The translations under genes and the position numbers were made by a program. 64,000 nucleotides of DNA, from positions 1,116,001 to 1,180,000 of the forward strand of contig OV121093.1 in assembly GCA_921293015.1 (NCBI GenBank). Direction: 5' to 3'. Shown piece by piece: positions 50,378-61,800 of this stretch; position 1 is the first letter of the stretch; each line of letters starts with the position of its first letter. This DNA is from Phorcus lineatus. Taxonomy: Eukaryota > Mollusca > Gastropoda > Trochida > Trochidae. The notes under the pieces are model-generated. The model searched no databases, was not told the origin of the DNA, and was given only the letters and a program-made list of their open reading frames with translations.

Positions 50378-50990
50378 ATAGGGACGTCGTTGATGACAAA
50401 TGACTGATGACTGATGACAAATGACTGAAGGCTGAGATATTGCCCAAGGGGCACTTTCAATGAGTTGACCACTAATGTGAAGAGATTACCAGTGAAATTG
50501 AGTTTGAGTTTTAACTACACACAGGCACCGTGATGCATTGTTTTTAGTGCTGTGATGGCCTTGTTATGCCGTGTGAAAGGAACCAAGTATTATATTTTAC
50601 AACGTAGTTTTCACTATAAATGAAATGGGAATTGAAATTCTAGTTTTTGGTAGATACAAAAGTAAATACGTTACTGTGTATGGATTATCGAGTTATACGT
50701 CACCCTAATGGTGTGTATATGGCGCGGTCCTAGTTTCTTATTATAGCATCCCATCGTCCCATTGCGATATCACCGGTTCTAATGTTAAGGGCTGGATTAA
50801 TTTACGAATCTGCTAAAGGGAAATTAAAGGGTTCGACTCATTGTGACAGCGTGTATTGGCTAAGTACAAATAGACTGGAAATCCAATTCATTCCAATTGA
50901 AATATTTTAAATCGGAAGTTCTCAATTCAGTCGATCTCGTATTAAAGCAGAATGCTTATCAGTTCAGTAAAATGACGATAAACGGGTTAG
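50378..50990 (+). other. Probable 3' UTR of chitin synthase and following spacer
   Basis: Starts with a short repeat of GACAAATGACTGATGACTG type. No canonical AATAAA close to the stop was noticed, so the transcript end is not placed. Confidence 0.4.
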
Positions 50991-51270
50991 TGTCGTGATT
51001 TGTGATAAAAAACACAGACTGGCGCGCGCCAATGATTCAAACGTAATTTCGGAAATATATTTACAGCAGACAATAAGACAAACTTTGGTTGATAGTGTTA
51101 AGTAGGTCTTTTAACTAATACACACATTAATTGAACACAGTATTTCCCATTATCGGTGAAAATATCATAATTTTGGCATTTTGGGGAAAAAGTTTGGAGT
51201 CGGGCGATTTTAACTTAACTAAAGGTCATAAAGTATTGTGGCTCCAACTAAAGCCACATTAAAAACCATG
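50991..51270 (-). mobile_element. Diverged TTAA-type MITE relative
   Basis: GGCGCGCGCCAATGATTCAA and neighbouring bases correspond, in reverse orientation, to the inner region of the MITE copies at 7.5 and 29.9 kb. A terminal-like TGGCTCCAAC occurs near 51238. Ends not well defined. Confidence 0.4.
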
Positions 51271-53692
51271 AACCTAATCTGCGTCACTTTGATAGAGATA
51301 TTTAGTCTACACGGTTCTAACATTTTGAAAGGTCAATTCTGGGTATAGGGTACCTCACGACATTCACAACACCCGAGTCAAGGACCTTGAAACTATATAC
51401 ATTCCTGCACCACGGTGATAACTTATTATCTTGCCATATGTTTGATGCTGTTGACGATTGCCTTTTTTAACGTATACATATTGTTATATCTAATGCTATA
51501 TCTGTTATTGCCATTGTCTTTCAAATATGAATATCTGTTTCGTATTGATGTCTTACTGATTAAATCTAATCTTATTATATACAATGTCATGTGGGACATT
51601 TCTTGTTTGTGTTCTGCTATGAGCAGCGGAATGATGGGTGCGATTAGTGAAATAGATCATCTTGAAAATCTTGAATACGAAATTTGATATATCTTCAATG
51701 TTTAATGTTGCTACATGATACTCGAACTTCTGCATTTTTAATCTATGCGAGCAACCACAATTACGAACTTAAATCTTGAGAGTTTTCTCGAAAATAAATA
51801 AAATCGTATTCAATAAATCACTTATTACATTTGTAAAACACTAGTTTTGTTATATTTGGAGGAAGTTGAAAAGATGCCATATGACCCTCTACCCATTGAT
51901 TCCTGCAATAAACCGGTAGACTTCAAAATATTCTGTATGAAGTCGATTTCTTGCATGTCAAGCCTCAGGTGAATTAAAAAGAAATCGACTTTTGTGGTTG
52001 TAGTATAACAGATATTCGGTGATTACAACGAGCTTGTTTCGGGGATTGTTTTTCTTTCGTCTCGTGGAAGGATTGTGTGATGCATGTGATGTACGTTTCC
52101 GATTATCAGGTTTATATTGCTATGTCTTCGGTGTGATCATAACTTTAAATAAATTATGTATGAATTCTGAGTTCCAGAAATCAAATCGTCATTTCAATAG
52201 ACAGATTTTGTTTAATCTGTCAGATGGTTATGCATATTCATCATGTTATGTTTCGTTTATTTGTATTCTCTCTCAACACACTTTCTTATTGAAAGATATG
52301 AAATAAAATGACTGTATTGCTTTTATACATTTTAATATTTTGAATATTTTTTCTGGATTATTATGGAGCTATGAAATAAAAGAACGTTTATAAATATTTA
52401 AAATAGTTTTTGTGGTTGAAAACGCTCATTTGCAGCTGCCTATGGACTTAGCTTTTTGAAAATGAGCGGATAACATTTTAAGAACAAGTAAAGTACATCC
52501 ATTTGAGTAAGTAAAACACCTAATCCTGTAATTGGAATCACGTGTCATTAATATCTGTGTAAATATTTTTCATGTGATGCGCAATGAACGTGAACAAGCC
52601 GTATCCTTTTACTGGAGCTTCTTGCCTGCGTGACTTTAAATCGGACCAGTCCCTTTCACTGGCTTATTCAAACATTGCTACCAAAACGTCAAAAATCGTG
52701 CTCTGAGAGCAGCGCCCTCTTCGGCAACAAGTTGCAATTCTCACATTATGTTTCATTGGACATAAGCGATACGTCGCAGCAGCCTCGACGACAAACACGG
52801 GTAATTTGGGGAAATGCAAGGCCTATCTTTCTATATGCCAATCTTTTGAGGCTGTTGCAAGAATATAGGCAATGCGTGCGAAGAGGTTATTGGAGATGTC
52901 TTGATGCCGCATTTAAAAATCCTCTTGACAAAGTGGTAAAATGAGACGATTTTATCTGCGTTTAATAACGATGTACTTCCTCTCAAACAAGCCTCATCAA
53001 ACACGGCTCTTAAATCAACACTATAACAAGACGCAAAGAAAATATTCACCAGATATCAATAGAAGTGCATCTTTCGGTTGATTTGCTTGTGAAACAAAGT
53101 TACAAATACAGTCAAAACAACTGTCATTAAAAACCACAAACACGAAGTCTGGTAAAATGTTATGAGGCTGTAGATCGTTGTTCTTTATTCTCCGGCCCTT
53201 AACTTGACGTATGTACTTGCAAATCAGTCATATTTGACTCTTCGTTAAAAAACCGTCTGTAAAAAGGAGAATATCATTCAGAAAACGATAACAAATAATG
53301 TTTATTTTGTACGTCCTAAAACAATTCTCCAATGAAAGTACCGAGGACAACAAATCCACAAAAAACGACAAATTGTCTTAAAGAGCTTAATTCATTGTTC
53401 GGCTATTAAGCCAAAGGAGAACATTTGCAACATATTTACTTAATTTTCTATCATCTGTCTATACCCTATGACACATTTCTATGCGCCAAAAGCACATATT
53501 GATAAAATATTTACATCCTTTTTTTCAAAATTATAACTATATCTTGCCCTAAAAGGACAGCTGGTAAGGTAACATGATTATTTATATTAATGAGTTTTGG
53601 TGTGTTTTTCAGAAATGTGTTAACAACAATTCAACAAATGTTTTACATAGAATTATAAGTCGGGACAGGCTTTATTTCTATATCCTGCTTAC
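51271..53692. other. Gene-free interval; may hide the last exon of the minus-strand membrane protein
   Basis: No ORF with a recognisable domain. The minus-strand gene to the right ends its last visible exon at 53693 in phase 2 with a good donor, so its cytoplasmic-tail exon should lie here or further left, but I could not identify it. Confidence 0.4.
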
Positions 53693-56600
53693 CTATATCG
53701 ATGATTCCGTTTCATATAGAAAGCAACCACAGTTCCTAGCAGCCCACCAAGGACCAACATAGCGGCAGACACTCCGATTGCAACATCTTGAACATGGAAC
53801 GATTTGTGAGTCAAAAAAAACAGTACAACTTTTGGGAATAAACGACATAGCAAGAACGAGTCTTGCAGAACACACTCGGGTAGCCTCGGCGCTAAGGGAG
53901 TTAACAATCACATACCTCCTGAGTATCCACTTGATTTGGTATCGCACAAACCGAGGGCCGAAGATGTTCCCTGAATGGTCGGAGGCGTGCTTGTCACGTG
54001 ACTAAACGTTGTTGTTCGATCGGATACCTGAAATGTAGATAATGATTCTGGTGGTTTAAAAGATTTTCCCGTTGTACGTGTTGTAGACGTGAAGACTTCA
54101 ATAATCACAGCAATGGCCGTCGGCTGAAACAAGAGTTAAATCCATTCTATCCACACTGATCATGTTTACTGATTCTTTGGCCGCAGTTCAGGCTATTCAA
54201 TCAGGAATACAAGGTCAACGCTGTGATATCATATATGAAATATTTCATGTTGATACTCTTTTAAATGACATGTAAATCAGTTGTGATATTGTATGGGTTC
54301 CTGCTCACGTTGGTCTTGTTGGTAACGAGAGAGCAGATCAATTAGCCAAATATGCTCTTACAAGAACAGAAATAAACGTTGTGGGAGTATGGCCAATACC
54401 CAAAGATTATTTCGCAGTGGTAAATAAGGCAATCTATCAACAGTGGCAAACTGACTGGGATTCAGGCACCAATGCCAGACACATGTATAACCTATGTCCA
54501 AAAGTTGAAACACATTTTAAGATTCGACGTAGAACACGGAGAGATGAAGTCATCCTTATTCGATTGCGACTCGGCCATTGTGGCCTCAATGCATACAAAC
54601 ACATTCTGGACAAGGATGTATCTCTCATGTGCCATAGTTGCTTAAGCAAGTGTCCAGAAACTGTATTTCACTTTTTAATTGAGTGTGAAGGACATAATGA
54701 ACACCGAGAAGATCTTAAAGACGTTGTCACAGCGAGATCAAGCACCTACAATCTTAGGGCTATTCTTGGAGACAATTTGATGTTCGGTGATATTCAAAGC
54801 GCCGTTTTAAATTTCATACAAAGTACGGGCAAATATGATTGCATATTACTTTTTAATCTCCTTTATTATGAATGTTTATAACCTTTAACCATTTTAATGC
54901 CGGGCGCATGTAGGTCATCTGTTGGCCCAAACGTCGACCTTAAATCCCACCCACCTATCTACCTACCTACCTACCAAGTATCCACTTGATTTGGTGTTGC
55001 CGAAACCGAGGGCCGAAGATGTTCCCTGAATTGTCGGAGGCGTGCTTGTCACGTGACTAAACTTTGTTGTTCGATCGGATACTTGAAATGTAGATAATGA
55101 TTCTGGTGGTTTAAAAGATTTTCCCGTTGTACGTGTTGTAGACACGGAAACTTCAATAATCTCCTTCAGTGACGATGGAATCACAGTAATGGCCGTCGGC
55201 TGAAACAAGAGTGAAATCCATTCTGTTATACCAGGCTTGGTCTAATCAAATCGATCTTTTTCGAGGTATGAAAGTATTCTAAAACATTACTCTATCGAGG
55301 TCGCACTCATTCTATCAGGGGCTTTCCTTCTTACAACGGTCTGAAAGCAGCCTCGTAGTTAACATATTCCGACAATAGTTTAATGCAAACAAAGCCTAGT
55401 CATTAGCGGACCAATCACAGCAACGCATATAAAGAGAATGGCGGCGAGTAAGTTTAACGAATGGTTAAGTTTCTTCCGCTAGATACTGACACTGAAGGCT
55501 TTCGACGGAGTCATGGTGATTAGTTGGTTGACATTACGTCAGAACTTTCGATCTACGAGGCTGCTTTGAGACCGTTGTGGAGAAGAAAGCCCCCGAAAGA
55601 ATTCGTTAGAATCCCGATAGATAACCAACCAAAGAATGCCTTAAAACCTAGTGATGTTGACAGTAGCAGGATGAGAGTACTGATAGATATACCAGTACCT
55701 ATATTTAAGTTAAGTAAGACGGTTACAAAAGTGAACTTAAAGGCCGGGATTCAAACCTCCAAAAAACCCATGGGTTTCTTATCTTTATCATCTTTACTCT
55801 GATTGGTCGATTCTATAAACAAAGATATTATCAGTGTTTGAGTGACAGGGCGGTAACGGTTTTTTTGGTGCCTGGGAGAGCTCAGCAGGGTCAAAGGTCT
55901 CAAAACTTTACTACAAGTTGTGGCTGGTAGTAGTCTACTGAGTTTCAGTGAATAATCATCAGGGAAAAAACCATTAGTAATAATACATGAAGTTTAAATT
56001 TGTGTGATAGGCTGATATTATTTTTAGTATATTAAATTCTATATATTTTATGAAATGAACAACACAAAGGAGATCTTTAATTATAGAATTAAATATAATT
56101 GTATTTGTTAAAATTTTGTGAAAAACGTTCAAAACAACCATAGTCTTTTAACAATGTTTGGATGTATTTGAAGTAAATATGTCACTATTGTTGACAAAAG
56201 TTATACAAAATTGTCTAAATCCATTTACAGTCACAATAATCTTTTTATAACCTTAGTCCCCACAGCTTATCCCCACAAGCAGAGCTAAATATTTGGGGGA
56301 CATATGGGATGGGGGAGGTTTTGATTTCCCCGTCAGGCTGGGAAGGCAGTGAAATCTGACACTCTGAATGGATCTTTTTCTCCACTAGCAGACTTGTTTG
56401 GTATGGTAATGATGAGAATCTAGTCACGTGACATTTACAAAGTTAATTCAAATTTGGAAATAAATGCAGTCAAAGTACTGTTTTAGTTTTTACTTTTGAT
56501 TAAACATGATTAGGAATTCCAATTCTTTGAAGTGCCAAGGATATATTGTGTAAATATGATAACTTTCCGGTAAGAAGATTTTGATTTATCCCACTTCGAA

Positions 56601-58609
56601 CATAGGTACCCTCATTTTTTCCCTTCAAGGTGTAGTTTTTTCAGGTCAACTTGGCCACGCCAACACCGTGTATAGTGGCGGATGCCGGCCTTTAAAAGGC
56701 CACAGAACATGTTGATGCAAATTAAAAAATAGTGCCCAAAATCCATCTCGTTGAAAGATCTTTATAAAAAAATTTACAAAATTTTCGCCAATTGTTTCGA
56801 CCCCAAATAAGCCGGTCTTATCTGAGTAATTGGTAATGTTGTTTCCCGTGTCTATAAATAGATCATCTTTATCATTTTATTGTGCAAGGCATTGTTGTCG
56901 TAGTTGACTCCCATCCTTTAAACAAGGATAACCACGTGGGGACGGAAAAGAGAAGGAGGTTATAGTTAAAACGACGATAGACCAGAAGGGAGACAAGTTG
57001 TTCGATAAATGGAAAGTCAAAACATGAAATATGATTTATTTGAAAGTTAAACTCGCTTTACTATGTGGCGAAAACTGGCTTGACGCAGATGCGTTTAATA
57101 TGGGCAGGTTACTTGATTTTATATGTTGAGCGCCCATTACACGTTGTTTTCAATTAAAGAGGATGAAGATGATGGCGAAGTAACTCTTATGATCTTAAAA
57201 TTTTCCATAGAGCAAGGTGAGATTATTTGCATAAACCCATCTTGTGACAACTGAATCGATTTTAATTTCTCAGTCTTCAACAGAACAAGGAACCTTTTTA
57301 ATTTGCATATGTACTGTGAATAATGTTATATATTAAATCAACAATTTACCAATTGATATAATTTTAGGCGTTTTTAAAAAAAATGTCGTATTCTGTGGCC
57401 CTTTGAATAATAAAGCTAGTATTATTAATGCATGTGTGTTTTACACCATAAAACATCCCCTTTGACGATTTACAGCACTCACGATTAAAAGATATATATT
57501 TCTAAATAAGAAAGTTGTTACCATCAGTTTAAAACACATGACCTGGTACTAAAACCGAAGTGCCATTATCCATAGAAACTATATCTACTCTTCTATAACC
57601 TTGCAAGATCGTTCAACGTACCTTCTGCTCATTGATGGTCGACATCAGCACAACAAACCTCCCGCTTGTGATGACGTTGCGTAATGTTGATGCTGCGGCC
57701 TCTAGTGACATCTGAGTTACGTCACTGACGTCGCCGTCAATTGGCGTAACGTCAAGCAGGTCGAACTGAACCGTGACATTCTTCTGGATTGTAACCTGGA
57801 GATGTTCGTATTAAATAATCGCGTTTTAAAATGATTTGATGAAGTTTAGACCTTTGTATATCGATTGAATACTAGTTATCGTTATCGTCGACGTATTCAA
57901 CGTCACCTGCAGAATACTTCTCAGATTGAAAAATTAAATGAAAACAAATTGAATAATAATCGAAACTACACCCTGCATTACTGCAATACTTCGACCAGCC
58001 CATTTCGTTTTCATACACAGAGGAAGACTGAGAAGAAGAGAATAATTCAAGCAATACGCACAACACAGCTGATTCTTTAATAACGTAGGAAGTCTCACCC
58101 GCGTATACATGTGACGTGACACACAGAAGACACTCTCATAAATCAGCAAAGGCTCAGGAAGACTAAATCGTGTAGGAGAAATATACTTAGAAGACTCAAC
58201 TGAATACTTGCAATGCTCAAATGAAGATTCACTTACATACAAAACAATGCACTGAGAACACTTATCGTCATATAGCAGCAATACGCAGAGGAAGATTCAT
58301 CAATGACACAGCAATACGCCGGGTGAGACTCATCCGTGTTACATACATAAGCAGAGGAAGACAAAAATGTGGGACAACAATACGCAGCGGAAGATTCAAC
58401 AGCATAACAACAAAACACAGAGGGAGACTCACCAATTGTAAGCATAACGGATAGGAAGACTCACCAATATAAAAGCGATAAACGCAAATGAAGACTCACC
58501 CGTATACGAGCGATACGCAAAGGAAGCACCTGCACCTTCTGTGACAATGTCTGCAGTAGGGCGTATTTGAATTTTTCTGGGTTTGAGGAAATCGCCTTGC
58601 TGTACACCT
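53693..58609 (-). CDS. Single-pass membrane protein, 3' exons only
   Basis: Minus-strand exons with matching phases: 58609-58500 (EVYSKAISSNPEKFKYALLQ...LPLRIARIR), 57795-57622 (VTIQKNVTVQFDLLDVTP...EAAASTLRNVITSGRFVVLM), 54123-53916 (Ser/Thr/Pro-rich stalk, about 69 codons) and 53786-53693 (DVAIGVSAAMLVLGGLLG then TVVAFYMKRNHRY). Phases 1-0-0-1-2. The first two exons together look like a membrane-proximal SEA-like module (alpha segment, then a V-x-V-x-F-x-L strand). The last exon is a transmembrane helix followed by a basic stop-transfer. The 5' part lies beyond or inside the satellite at 58.9 kb onward, and the cytoplasmic tail was not found. Function unknown; a mucin-like or adhesion-type surface protein is a guess. 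Confidence 0.65.
53922..54148. repeat. Left copy of a long direct repeat flanking a LINE
   Basis: 227 bases matching 54977-55224, with about a dozen substitutions and one 21-base indel. Contains the stalk exon with both acceptor and (just outside the repeat) donor GTATGT. Confidence 0.9.
54149..54976 (+). mobile_element. 5'-truncated LINE: RNase H domain and C-terminal tail
   Basis: Plus-strand frame begins within the RNase H domain (MFTDSLAAVQAIQSGIQ, then WVPAHVGLVGNERADQLAKY, carrying Asp and His-x-Asp-type catalytic positions). It continues into the ORF2 tail (LIRLRLGHCGLNAYKHIL, CHSCLSKCPETVFHFLIEC) and stops at 54881. One in-frame TAA interrupts it near 54272. A 3' UTR of about 70 bases ends in an (ACCT)n tail. 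An RNase H downstream of reverse transcriptase points to an I/Jockey-type LINE. The element abuts the two long direct repeats exactly, at both ends. Confidence 0.82.
54977..55224 (-). pseudogene. Duplicated stalk exon (copy B), donor side lost
   Basis: Keeps the acceptor (TTGTTTCAG/CCGACGG, exon start 55199) and an open frame with seven extra residues (PSSLKEI) relative to copy A. At the other end it runs into the LINE's (ACCT)n tail, seen on minus as GGATACTTG/GTAGGTAGG. That fortuitous GTAGGT donor would be phase 0, which does not fit the phase-1 transmembrane exon. It is therefore probably skipped, or gives a different transcript. Confidence 0.7.
55225..57621. other. Intron of the membrane protein gene; no further exon recognised
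   Basis: A plus-strand frame 55524-55802 (92 codons) has no recognised domain. A promoter-like stretch near 55425-55450 (ATATAAAG, then ATGGCGGCGAGTAAGT) looks like a small first exon with donor, but no downstream plus-strand exon is seen. Confidence 0.4.
58080..58499 (-). repeat. Degenerate tandem repeat of the exon end and donor
   Basis: On the minus strand the exon end TGCGTATCGCTCGTATACGG and its donor GTGAGTCTTC are followed by about nine diverged copies of the same phrase, 35-50 bases apart (for example TTGGTGAGTCTTCCTATCCG and TTGGTGAGTCTCCCTCTGTG). Several keep a usable GTGAGT. Confidence 0.8.
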
Positions 58610-58883
58610 CTGAAATAAATTTATTCATAAAGACGACATTGCCGATGGTGACAACTGTTATTCTGTTTTCGACAATGTTGGTATTTAAGAAAGAAGCTTA
58701 TCATCAAAAACAGCAAAAAATGCTTCTGGTATCATCTGTGTGCTCCTCTCTAGCCATCTGAGGCTAAACGTGATAGCTCCCTTCAAATCTTAAGCAGGTT
58801 GCAAGGTATTGCCGAAAGGGCGCTGCATTAAATTTACGGAATTGTCAGCAAGCTTTGAATAAGGCAATGGTTGAGATTTTACT

Positions 58884-61800
58884 TTGCGGGGGAAGTTGAC
58901 TATTCCACAATGTAGAATTATACCTGGCACTGTGACCTGGAACCTGCGGGGGAATTTGACTATTCAGTAGAGTAGAATTATACCTGGTAATGTGACCTGG
59001 AACCTGCGGGGGAAGTTGCCTATCCCACAATGTAGAATTATACCTGGCACTGTGACCTGGAACCTGCGGGGGAATTTGACTATTCTGTAGAGTAGAATTA
59101 TACCTGGTAATGTGACCTGGAACCTGCGGGGGAAGTTGCCTATCCCACAATGTAGAATTATACCTGGTAATGTGACCTGGAACCTGCAGGGGAATTTGAC
59201 TATTCTGTAGAGTAGAATTATACCTGGTACTGTGACCTGGAACCTGCGGGGGAAGTTGCCTATCCCACAATGTAGAATTATACCTGGTACTGTGACCTGG
59301 AACCTGCGGGGGAATTTGACTATTCTGTAGAGTAGAATTATACTTGGTACTGTGACCTGGAACCTGCGGGGGAAGTTGCCTATCCCACAATGTAGAATTA
59401 TACCTGGCATTGTGACCTGGAACCTGCGGGGGAATTTGACTATTCTGTAGAGTAGAATTATACCTGGTACTGTGACCTGGAACCTGCGGGGGAATTTGAC
59501 TATTCTGTAGAGTAGAATTATACCTGGTACTGTGACCTGGAACCTGCGGGGGAATTTGACTATTCTGTAGAGTAGAATTATACCTGGTACTGTGACCTGG
59601 AACCTGCGGGGGAATTTGACTATTCTGTAGAGTAGAATTATACCTGGTACTGTGACCTGGAACCTGCGGGGGAATTTGACTATTCTGTAGAATAGAATTA
59701 TACCTGGTACTGTGACCTGGAACCTGCGGGGGAATTTGCCTATCCCACAATGTAGAATTATACCTGGTAATGTGACCTGGAACCTGCAGGGGAATTTGAC
59801 TATTCTGTAGAGTAGAATTATACCTGGTACTGTGACCTGGAACCTGCGGGGGAAGTTGCCTATCCCACAATGTAGAATTATACCTGGTACTGTGACCTGG
59901 AACCTGCGGGGGAATTTGACTATTCTGTAGAGTAGAATTATACTTGGTACTGTGACCTGGAACCTGCGGGGGAAGTTGCCTATCCCACAATGTAGAATTA
60001 TACCTGGCATTGTGACCTGGAACCTGCGGGGGAATTTGACTATTCTGTAGAGTAGAATTATACCTGGTACTGTGACCTGGAACCTGCGGGGGAATTTGAC
60101 TATTCTGTAGAGTAGAATTATACCTGGTACTGTGACCTGGAACCTGCGGGGGAATTTGACTATTCTGTAGAGTAGAATTATACCTGGTACTGTGACCTGG
60201 AACCTGCGGGGGAATTTGACTATTCTGTAGAGTAGAATTATACCTGGTACTGTGACCTGGAACCTGCGGGGGAATTTGACTATTCTGTAGAATAGAATTA
60301 TACCTGGTACTGTGACCTGGAACCTGCGGGGGAATTTGACTATTCTGTAGAGTAGAATTATACCTGGTACTGTGACCTGGAACCTGCGGGGGAATTTGAC
60401 TATTCTGTAGAGTAGAATTATACCTGGCACTGTGACCTGGAACCTGCGGGGGAATTTGACTATTCTGTAGAGTAGAATTATACCTGGCACTGTGACCTGG
60501 AACCTGCGGGGGAATTTGACTATTCTGTAGAGTAGAATTATACCTGGCACTGTGACCTGGAACCTGCGGGGGAATTTGACTATTCTGTAGAGTAGAATTA
60601 TACCTGGCACTGTGACCTGGAACCTGCGGGGGAATTTGACTATTCTGTAGAGTAGAATTATACCTGGCACTGTGACCTGGAACCTGCGGGGGAATTTGAC
60701 TATTCTGTAGAGTAGAATTATACCTGGCACTGTGACCTGGAACCTGCGGGGGAATTTGACTATTCTATAGAGCAGAATTATACCTGGTACTGTGACCTGG
60801 AACCTGCGGGGGAAGTTGACTATTCTGTAGAGTAGAATTATACCTGGTACTGTGACCTGGAACCTGCGGGGGAATTTGACTATTCTGTAGAGTAGAATTA
60901 TACCTGGTACTGTGACCTGGAACCTGCGGGGGAATTTGACTATTCTGTAGAGTAGAATTATACCTGGTACTGTGACCTGGAACCTGCGGGGGAATTTGAC
61001 TATTCTGTAGAGTAGAATTATACCTGGCACTGTGACCTGGAACCTGCGGGGGAATTTGACTATTCTGTAGAGTAGAATTATACCTGGCACTGTGACCTGG
61101 AACCTGCGGGGGAATTTGACTATTCTGTAGAGTAGAATTATACCTGGCACTGTGACCTGGAACCTGCGGGGGAATTTGACTATCCCACAATGTAGAATTA
61201 TACTTGGTACTGTGACCTGGAACCTGCGGGGGAATTTGACTATTCTGTAGAGTAGAATTATACCTGGTACTGTGACCTGGAACCTGCGGGGGAATTTGAC
61301 TATTCTGTAGAGTAGAATTATACCTGGCACTGTGACCTGGAACCTGCGGGGGAATTTGACTATTCTGTAGAGTAGAGTTATACCTGGCACTGTGACCTGG
61401 AACCTGCGGGGGAATTTGACTATTCTGTAGAGTAGAATTATACCTGGTACTGTGACCTGGAACCTGCGGGAGAATTTGACTATTCTGTAAAGTAGAATTA
61501 TACCTGGTACTGTGACCTGGAACCTGCGGGGGATTTGACTATTCTGTAGAGTAGAATTATACTTGGTACTGTGACCTGGAACCTGCGGGGGAATTTGCCT
61601 ATCCCACAATGTAGAATTATACCTGGCACTGTAACCTGGAACCTGCGGGGGAATTTGCCTATCCCACAATGTAGAATTATACCTGGCACTGTGACCTGGA
61701 ACCTGCGGGGGAATTTGCCTATCCCACAATGTAGAATTATACCTGGCACTGTGACCTGGAACCTGCGGGGGAATTTGCCTATCCCACAATGTAGAATTAT

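Noticed and set aside
52630-52944. 104-codon plus-strand frame with CRRGYWRCLDAAFKNP
   Set aside because: No recognised family, no promoter or splice context; not enough to call a gene.
55430-55802. Possible plus-strand first exon (ATATAAAG then ATGGCGGCGA with GTAAGT) and a 92-codon frame
   Set aside because: No recognisable downstream exon or domain; lies within the minus-strand gene's intron.
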